A DNA stretch of 64,000 bases from Nocardioides luteus. Its GTDB lineage: Bacteria; Actinomycetota; Actinomycetes; Propionibacteriales; Nocardioidaceae. A program made the position numbers and the translations under genes. Location: contig NZ_BMRK01000007.1 in the NCBI RefSeq assembly GCF_014648595.1, positions 1-64,000 on the forward strand, given 5' to 3'. Of the stretch, positions 58,322 through 64,000 are shown in pieces. The notes beneath the pieces are model-generated. The model worked only from the letters and a program-made list of their open reading frames with translations, did not search any database and was not told where the DNA came from. How positions within the stretch are numbered: position 1 is the first letter of the stretch; every line of letters starts with the position of its first letter.

Positions 58322-59791
58322 TCAGGCGTCGTAGTGCCATAGTCGCGACCACGGCACGGAGGCTTTCTCACAGACGTGCACCGGAGCCCTGGCCTCCTCG
58401 TTCTCGGCCCCGGCTCGGTTGCGCAGCCGCGTCATCTCCCGGCAGCCCCGGAAGAAGCCGTCCGGGCGCTCGAAACCGACCAGCACGACCGGCGACGCGT
58501 CCGCGGGTGGCTGCTCCCAGAACCGCCACCCGTTGTGCCCGCTGTGCACCGGCACCCCGACGCCGTACCACTCCAGCGCCCCCGCCTGCCCGTAGTTGGT
58601 GGTGAAGACCACGGCCGTACGCCGTTGCTCGGCCGGCAGCCCGTCGATCACCGCCTGCACCTGAGCGACGTACTCCGGCCATCCGATCGTCGCAGCCTGG
58701 TCGTCACCGGCCGCTGCGTAGAACGACGAGGTGTACGTCGCCGCCGGCAGGACCGGCAGGTTGATCGGCCACGCTGGGATCGTGAGCAGCACCATCGCCA
58801 CCGTCAGCCACCGCACCGACAGCCACCGGATCGCGGGCGCCCGCTCGGCAACGACGACCGCACCGGCCGCCACCAGCGGCGGGAGCAGCCCGGCGAGGTA
58901 GTAGCCCTTGCCGCCGGCCACCAGGAAGAACGTCGCCACCACCACGAACGCGAACCCGACCGGCCGCACCCGCGCCCACGCCGGACGCCGGAGGAGCGCG
59001 ACCAGCCCGACCGCCCAGACGGGCGTGATCACCGGGCTCAGCAGGATGAGCAGCTGCACGACGTACCCGGCCCGGCCCCCGAACCCGCCGTACTCCTCAC
59101 GGATGTCCCCCGACAGATCGAGCACCGGCCAGCCGTGCGCCGCCTGCCACAGAAGGTTCGGCAGCCACAGCGCGAGCGCCGTCAGTCCCGCCAGCCACGG
59201 CCACGGCGTCAGGAGCACGCGGCGGGTCGCCGGGGCGAGCGCGATCCCGACCACGATGCCGCCGAGCAGGAACGCCACCGCATGCTTGTTCTCCAGCCCG
59301 ACGCCGGCCACGACCCCCGCAGCCAGCCAGAACGCGGCACTCCGCCGCCACCCGGTCGCCGTCAGCGCGTGCGCGACCAGCACCAGGATCGCTGTCCAGG
59401 CGAGCGTGTCGAATGTTGCGGTGACGAGCCAGTGACCCAACGTCATCGTCATCACCCCGACCGCCACCAGGACCGCCGTCATCAGCTGCGCCGCCCGCCC
59501 GCCGCCCAGCAGCCGCGCGAACTCGACCGCCAGCAGCACCAGCGCCGCCATCGCGAGGATGCTCCACAGCCGCAGCACCACCAGGTCGTACGCCGCGATC
59601 TCCGTCGAGACCCGCGCGAGCAGCGCCACCAGCGGCGGCTGGTCCGGATACCCCCACGCCAACCTTTGCCCCGCCGAGACGAAGTAGAGCTCGTCCCGAT
59701 GCGGCCCGTATCGCGGCGCCAGCACCAGCAGCACCACGACCTGCACAACGACGACACTCCCGACGATGGGGGAGTACCGCGGCCGGCTCAC
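58322..59791 (-). CDS. Glycosyltransferase family 39 / PMT-like membrane protein
   Basis: A 489-residue polytopic protein with the ArnT/PMT plan: an early acidic pair in the first loop (RYGPHRDELYFVSAGQRLAW), YPDQPPLVALLARVS, then eight to ten helices and a C-terminal soluble domain (VVFTTNYGQAGALEWYG). It probably transfers a sugar from a polyprenyl-phosphate donor. Donor and acceptor are unknown. GTG 59791. The soluble C-terminal part has paired cysteine and tryptophan residues usual for this group. Confidence 0.8.
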   Translation of the reverse strand: MSRPRYSPIVGSVVVVQVVVLLVLAPRYGPHRDELYFVSAGQRLAWGYPDQPPLVALLARVSTEIAAYDLVVLRLWSILAMAALVLLAVEFARLLGGGRAAQLMTAVLVAVGVMTMTLGHWLVTATFDTLAWTAILVLVAHALTATGWRRSAAFWLAAGVVAGVGLENKHAVAFLLGGIVVGIALAPATRRVLLTPWPWLAGLTALALWLPNLLWQAAHGWPVLDLSGDIREEYGGFGGRAGYVVQLLILLSPVITPVWAVGLVALLRRPAWARVRPVGFAFVVVATFFLVAGGKGYYLAGLLPPLVAAGAVVVAERAPAIRWLSVRWLTVAMVLLTIPAWPINLPVLPAATYTSSFYAAAGDDQAATIGWPEYVAQVQAVIDGLPAEQRRTAVVFTTNYGQAGALEWYGVGVPVHSGHNGWRFWEQPPADASPVVLVGFERPDGFFRGCREMTRLRNRAGAENEEARAPVHVCEKASVPWSRLWHYDA

Positions 59792-60023
59792 GGGTCGAGG
59801 CTAGAGCGACGCCCGCCGACGCGCCTCTGAATTCGGCAAGTGGATGTAGCGGCCGACCGGACCCGAGCATCGGGGTCTTCGAATGCCGGAGCGTCTGCAG
59901 CCCGAGGCACTCCCTGGGGCTAGCATGCCGATCACCGGGGCGAACGGCTGAATCTTTACGTTTAGAACGTCGTCAACGGGGTATGAGGTCGTCGTAACCA
60001 CCGCCGAGGGTCTTGGGGGCCGC
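59792..60023. other. Intergenic region before the type VII-like operon
   Basis: 232 bp without a gene. A TAGCAT hexamer at 59921-59926 and a CTTTACG/TTTAGA stretch at 59954-59967 are possible promoter parts. The region is locally A/T-richer than its surroundings. No repeat copy was seen. Confidence 0.4.
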
Positions 60024-60332
60024 ATGAATGTGCAGATGATCGAAGCAGATGTCAGGAAGTCTGCTCAGAAGATCCAAGCCGCAGCGAACAACGTCAAAGG
60101 GATCGACTTCTCCGACTCGATCAGTGCGATCACCTCGGCGTTGCCGGGAAGCACGTGCATGTCTGCCGCGAACAAGCTCAAGACCGAGTTGAAGACCAAT
60201 CTCGACGGCTGGGTGAAGTCGGCCAACAGCCATCACGAGCTCACCAACAATGCCGCCGACCACATCGTCGAAGCCGACCACACCAGCGAGCGGACAGGAA
60301 ACCGGCTGAACCAGCAGGTGGGGCAGCGATGA
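60024..60332 (+). CDS. Small WXG100/EspC-like helical protein
   Basis: A 102-residue helical-hairpin protein (VRKSAQKIQAAANNVKGIDF; KLKTELKTNLDGWVKSANSH; two long helices around a central loop). It lacks a WXG motif but fits the EspC-like T7SS-target group by size, composition and the C-terminal TSERTGNRLNQQ. It overlaps the large downstream gene as ATGA, as Esx-type partners often do. I infer that it pairs with or chaperones the 872-residue protein for export. No secretion machinery gene is in the window. Confidence 0.6.
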   Translation: MNVQMIEADVRKSAQKIQAAANNVKGIDFSDSISAITSALPGSTCMSAANKLKTELKTNLDGWVKSANSHHELTNNAADHIVEADHTSERTGNRLNQQVGQR

Positions 60333-62947
60333 CCGTCACCTACGAGAAGCTGCAGAGCTGGAAGCCCGACGGTCTCAGCGACGCTGCCGACAAGTTCAAC
60401 AAGCTGCGCAAGAAGCTCATCGATCAGCAGGACGAGATGGACGCCGGCAAGCCGCCGGACACCTGGCAGACCCCGAACAGCTCTGAAGCTGCCCGCGATC
60501 GCCACAAGCGACTGGTCGAAGATCTGAACGACATCGCCGCGCCGCTGTCGGCGATCGTCGCCGGTCTCGACAGCGCGGCCTCGTCGATCCGCAGCGCCAA
60601 GGAGTCTGCCAAGACCGCGTACGACGGAGCGGTCGGCAAGGGATGGACGGTCAAATTCCCTGGCGGCACCCAGGTGGAGATCGAGGACCCCACCCCGCCC
60701 GAGTCGAAGGCCCCCGGCCATCGGGGCCGGCACGTCCCCACCGGGCACCCCGAACAAGGCACGATGGATTCGTACGCGGACACGATCTCGAAGGCGCTGG
60801 CTGATGCCACCGAGGCGGAGACCGAGCTCGAGAGCGTCCTCAACACTGCTGCCGCCGGTGGGTACGACGGTGGTGACGGCGAGATCGCCGACGCCATCCC
60901 GCCCGAGATCGGCAAGATCCTCGCTTCAGGCATGGAAGATCGCGACAAGCCTGACAAGGCCGCGATGGAGCGCTTCGCCGCCTACATGAAGGAGCTCGAG
61001 GACGAGCCGGAACTCAAGCGCACGGTCCTCGACCAGATGGGGCGTGAAGGCATCGCGAACGCCTTCACGAACGCCAAGGATGCGGGCGTCGACCTGAAGC
61101 CCGCGCTCGGCGCCCCTGGTCGCGACCTGATCGAGGACTGGGTCGAGGAGGACATCAAGAACCAAGGCGTCAACGGCGACACCAACACCCTTCTCGGTGC
61201 GTACAAGAAGGACGAGACGTTCACCAAGGAGCTCTTCGAGAACGTCACGCCCGACGAGTGGGCCGACGCGATCAAGCACGAGAACGGTGAGGCGTTCAGC
61301 CGAGGCAAGATCGATGAGGCCGACCGCAAGATCTACTCGGAGTTCCTCCGGGCCGGAGGAACCGCCCTCGCCACCTACACCCAGGGTCACCCGAACCCGA
61401 CCGACCTCGCGGACAAGTGGTTCAAGTCGATCACCGAAGGCGATGACGAGAATGCGTCTGCGTTGACGCTGATGATCAAGAAGGGCGGCGAGGACGGGGC
61501 GGAGTTCCAGACCGACTTCATGTACAACCTCACCGACGACGTCTACAACTGGGAGAAGAGCCACGACGGAGATCCGGTGTGGGGCCCCAAGGACGTCGGC
61601 TTGGTCGACCCCGATGCGGACGTCGAGTACTCCGCTCGTGGACGCGGGGCGTACGTGCTGCAGTCTGGCTCCGCAAACGACGGCATGGCCAACCTGCTCG
61701 GCGGGATGGCGCACTCTCCGGAGGCGGCACAGCAGTTCTTCAAGGACGGCACGCTCGACAACGGGAAGGAGGACGACCGGTTCAAGTACTTCATGCTCGA
61801 TCGGACGTTCTCGGCGAGCGACAAGAGCGACGAGGGCGACGGTTTCGGGCTCGCACTCGAAGCAGCGACTGTGGGATCGCTCGAACACGGCGACCGCGAG
61901 TTCGCGAACGATCTTGCGGACCGCACTTTCGAGACCATTGCGAAGCACAGCGGCAGCGATGACGAGGGTTGGTTCGGCGAGGCATGGCACACATGGCCTG
62001 AGTTCAACGACAGCCTCGGTGCGATCGGCGCCGGTTATCGCGACGACATCTATGACGTCATGAAGGGCGCCGGAGGCAACGACCTCGAACTTTCGAAGAA
62101 AGACCTCCAGATCGTTCTGGGTGAGATGGGACGAGGTGAGGACAAGTCGGGTGTCGAGCTGCTCTCGGCATCCCTGGTCCAGGAAGGCAACCACCGGGTC
62201 GATGTCGAGCTGGAGAGGTATCTGAAGGACCACCCCAACGCGACCATGCAGGACGTCAGCCGTGAGATCGGTGGCTCGCTTGCGGCGATCAACACCGAAA
62301 CCGGCGGCGTACTGGGGGACACCTTGGGTGCCTCAGTCCTCGTCGACCTGGACGACGAACAAAGAGCCGCTGAGAAGGCTGCCTTCATGCAGAAGGCTTT
62401 CAGCCTCGCGACGGGGTTCATCCCAGGGCCCGGGGACGCGGCTGTCGGAATGCTGCAAGAGGGTGCTGGAGATGTCACCAAGCATCTCGTGAAGACTTCT
62501 GTGGACACCGCCACCAGCGAGGGCCTCGACGCGATGAAGAACGCGATCGGGTCGACCCCGCCGGCGAGCTCATGGCTGGCTGGCCAAGAGGATTCCGGAG
62601 CACAGATGCTCAGCCGAAACCTGATGAACACCTATCTCGACGCCGGGCTGCTTCCGGACGACCTCGTGAAGGACATCACTGTCGAGACGGAAGAGGGCAG
62701 GATCTTCCGGCCGGACATCTACACGGCAGACGACATCAACAAGATCGAAGGGCTGTCCGAGGCTGAGCGGGACCAGCTGCGCGAGTCGTGGCGTACGTGG
62801 GACAACAGCAACCCGTCCCGGTACCTCGAGGATCTCGGTACCAACGGCCTGCAACAGTTCGACCAGCGCATCGAGGATGCAGCCAAGGATGCGAAGGAAC
62901 TTTCCGATATGGATTACGACGATCGACAGAAGTGGAGGGAACAGTGA
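60329..62947 (+). CDS. Large acidic protein, probable type VII-associated substrate (DUF6571-like)
   Basis: An 872-residue, strongly acidic protein. Residues 1-110 form a helical WXG100/LXG-like domain (LSDAADKFNKLRKKLIDQQD, AAPLSAIVAGLDSAASSIRS). The middle has AHSPEAAQQFFKDG, KYFMLDRTF and GLALEAATVGSLE, which I recall as features of the DUF6571 family of actinobacterial proteins (recalled, not searched). The C-terminus is charged with no recognised nuclease or toxin motif and no obvious catalytic residues. ATG 60329 is chosen because it overlaps the preceding stop. Confidence 0.6.
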   Translation: MTVTYEKLQSWKPDGLSDAADKFNKLRKKLIDQQDEMDAGKPPDTWQTPNSSEAARDRHKRLVEDLNDIAAPLSAIVAGLDSAASSIRSAKESAKTAYDGAVGKGWTVKFPGGTQVEIEDPTPPESKAPGHRGRHVPTGHPEQGTMDSYADTISKALADATEAETELESVLNTAAAGGYDGGDGEIADAIPPEIGKILASGMEDRDKPDKAAMERFAAYMKELEDEPELKRTVLDQMGREGIANAFTNAKDAGVDLKPALGAPGRDLIEDWVEEDIKNQGVNGDTNTLLGAYKKDETFTKELFENVTPDEWADAIKHENGEAFSRGKIDEADRKIYSEFLRAGGTALATYTQGHPNPTDLADKWFKSITEGDDENASALTLMIKKGGEDGAEFQTDFMYNLTDDVYNWEKSHDGDPVWGPKDVGLVDPDADVEYSARGRGAYVLQSGSANDGMANLLGGMAHSPEAAQQFFKDGTLDNGKEDDRFKYFMLDRTFSASDKSDEGDGFGLALEAATVGSLEHGDREFANDLADRTFETIAKHSGSDDEGWFGEAWHTWPEFNDSLGAIGAGYRDDIYDVMKGAGGNDLELSKKDLQIVLGEMGRGEDKSGVELLSASLVQEGNHRVDVELERYLKDHPNATMQDVSREIGGSLAAINTETGGVLGDTLGASVLVDLDDEQRAAEKAAFMQKAFSLATGFIPGPGDAAVGMLQEGAGDVTKHLVKTSVDTATSEGLDAMKNAIGSTPPASSWLAGQEDSGAQMLSRNLMNTYLDAGLLPDDLVKDITVETEEGRIFRPDIYTADDINKIEGLSEAERDQLRESWRTWDNSNPSRYLEDLGTNGLQQFDQRIEDAAKDAKELSDMDYDDRQKWREQ

Positions 62948-63603
62948 TCCGGTCGAGCCTGACCGCGCTTTTGACCCTCCTGGCACTGACCCTGTGCGGC
63001 TGCGGCGAATCCGAGCCGCCTTCGACTAAGGAACCGGACATGTACTGCGGAATCTTCAGCCAGCAGCTCGTTGAAAATCTGATCGGCGACCACAAGGCGA
63101 AGACCGCCGACGAGGACCTCACGGCAGAACGTGCCACGTGTGTGTTGCATGACATGGACGCCGGAGACTCTGCGCGACCCGTCGTCAACGTGATTGCGAT
63201 CCCGGTGCGTGACGAGGTCGCTCGAGACAGCGCCCAGAAGGAGAACGATGAGTTCGTCTCGATGGGCGGCGGACGCGAGGTCGACGCGGAAGCCCTTGCA
63301 GACCTCGGGAGCGGGCGCGTCGCCGTTTCTGAGTACGACGCCTTGAGCGGTCAGCGGATGACGAGTGTGAGTCTGGCGGTGATCACCGAGGGCCAGTCTC
63401 TTCGCATCATCTACAACCCGACATCGGGAGCAGCCGATGGCGCGGTCGACGCCGCGGTGGCCATCGCGAAGGACGTCGACTCGAACCTCGCTGAGCTGCA
63501 GCCGAGCGCCGAGTCGTCCACTGCTGGATCAAGAGGCGCTCCGAGCGGGACCGATGATTCCGTCGTGATCAGCGCGTCCAAGTTGGCAAGCCGACTCGGA
63601 TAG
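62944..63603 (+). CDS. Small lipoprotein (DUF3558-like)
   Basis: A 219-residue lipoprotein: signal LTALLTLLALTLCGCGESE with the lipidated cysteine at about residue 21. The mature region (YCGIFSQQLVENLIGDHKAK, ERATCVLHDM) has the paired cysteines of DUF3558-type lipoproteins that often accompany secreted substrates. GTG 62944 overlaps the previous stop. It could anchor or shield the large partner at the membrane. Function unknown. After the stop, 149 bp contain no gene. Confidence 0.65.
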   Translation: MIRSSLTALLTLLALTLCGCGESEPPSTKEPDMYCGIFSQQLVENLIGDHKAKTADEDLTAERATCVLHDMDAGDSARPVVNVIAIPVRDEVARDSAQKENDEFVSMGGGREVDAEALADLGSGRVAVSEYDALSGQRMTSVSLAVITEGQSLRIIYNPTSGAADGAVDAAVAIAKDVDSNLAELQPSAESSTAGSRGAPSGTDDSVVISASKLASRLG

Positions 63604-63752
63604 GCGCCAGGGACAGGGCGCCGCCGCGAGCCTGCCGCCCGCGGGTGGATGCTTTGCGTCGGCGTGGATCTGCGCGCCTCTGTCGGTCACCTGGGATAGG
63701 TTCTCGGACGACGTGGTCCGCTCGAAACGGGTTGGAGCGGACTGGAATCGAC

Positions 63753-64000
63753 ATGATGGGAAGTCTCGGGATGTCACACCTGGACGAGGTGGAGAACGCA
63801 GGCTCGACCGGAGCGGTGGTGACGGCGCTGCCGACGGCTGCCAACCGGTCGCAGAACGGGGGACGGGCCGGCCGCATCGCGCTCGTGCTCGCTGCGGGAA
63901 CCCTGACGTTCTTCGTCGCGACGCGGGTCCTCGCCGGGATCCCGAAGCTGACCCAGACCTATTACGACGCGCTCAACGGGTTCGGCGAGCGTCCGGTCAT
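63753..64000 (+). CDS. N-terminal part of a membrane-anchored protein, cut by the window end
   Basis: The frame from ATG 63753 (MMGSLGMSHLDEVENAGSTG) is open to the end of the window. A basic stretch (NRSQNGGRAGR) is followed by one transmembrane helix (IALVLAAGTLTFFVATRVLA) and IPKLTQTYYDALNG. The start could also be ATG 63756 or 63771. Too little is visible for a family call. Confidence 0.5.
   Translation, partial: MMGSLGMSHLDEVENAGSTGAVVTALPTAANRSQNGGRAGRIALVLAAGTLTFFVATRVLAGIPKLTQTYYDALNGFGERPV

Overview
The window is high-GC DNA with GTG and TTG starts, ATGA/TGATG gene overlaps and TAGNNT-type -10 boxes, which points to an actinobacterium. Its short dispersed repeat, of the form GGTCTCGACARGCTCGACC, together with the gene content suggests a Nocardioides-like member of the Nocardioidaceae. 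The genus is inferred, not shown. No rRNA, tRNA, CRISPR array, phage module or intact insertion sequence was seen.

Layout. 1-651 is a repeat cluster. 652-5260 is a D-glucarate catabolic operon (kdgD, 2-oxoglutarate-semialdehyde dehydrogenase, gudD, TSUP transporter). 5359-8469 holds a secreted esterase, a voltage-gated-type ion channel and a solute-binding lipoprotein. 8600-13479 is the first cobalamin operon (CobG-CobH fusion, CobI-CobJ fusion, CobM, BluB). 13505-18421 is a block of four secreted proteins of unknown function with a divergent PucR-type regulator. 18425-26215 carries cobL, then a second riboswitch operon: ChlI/ChlD-type chelatase protein, cobO, a CobB-CobC fusion and cobD. 26405-29605 is a B12-riboswitch-controlled class I ribonucleotide reductase operon. 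30075-33308 is a cobalamin ABC importer. 33383-34269 is sodA plus a small gene. 34290-35433 is cbtB-cbtA, and 35539-42964 is the riboswitch-led operon cobN-cobF-cobQ-cobK plus a ferredoxin-like gene. 43116-49883 is the protocatechuate branch (pcaH, pcaG, pcaB, pcaL) with an IclR regulator, an FAD oxidoreductase and an acetyltransferase. 50326-52690 is cobT-cobS and the convergent cobU. 52791-59791 is mixed: phosphoesterase, SGNH hydrolase, two-component system with lipoprotein, acyltransferase and PMT-type glycosyltransferase. 60024-63603 is a three-gene unit that looks like a type VII secretion substrate set.

How it works together. Almost the whole late aerobic B12 pathway is here, from precorrin-2 methylation to lower-ligand attachment; no uroporphyrinogen-III methyltransferase was seen. 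Six cobalamin riboswitches control biosynthesis, import, cobalt uptake and the B12-independent ribonucleotide reductase, so the region forms a B12 homeostasis island.

The strongest leads are: a CobG domain that has lost its Fe-S half and is fused to CobH; a ribonucleotide reductase whose CxxC tail is encoded in a separate 41-codon frame; repeat families lying in frame inside at least six B12 enzymes plus one transporter; paired palindromes inside cobB-cobC; five matching N6-spaced dyads around the PucR gene and its secreted-protein neighbours; and DtxR-like plus Nur-like boxes in front of sodA.
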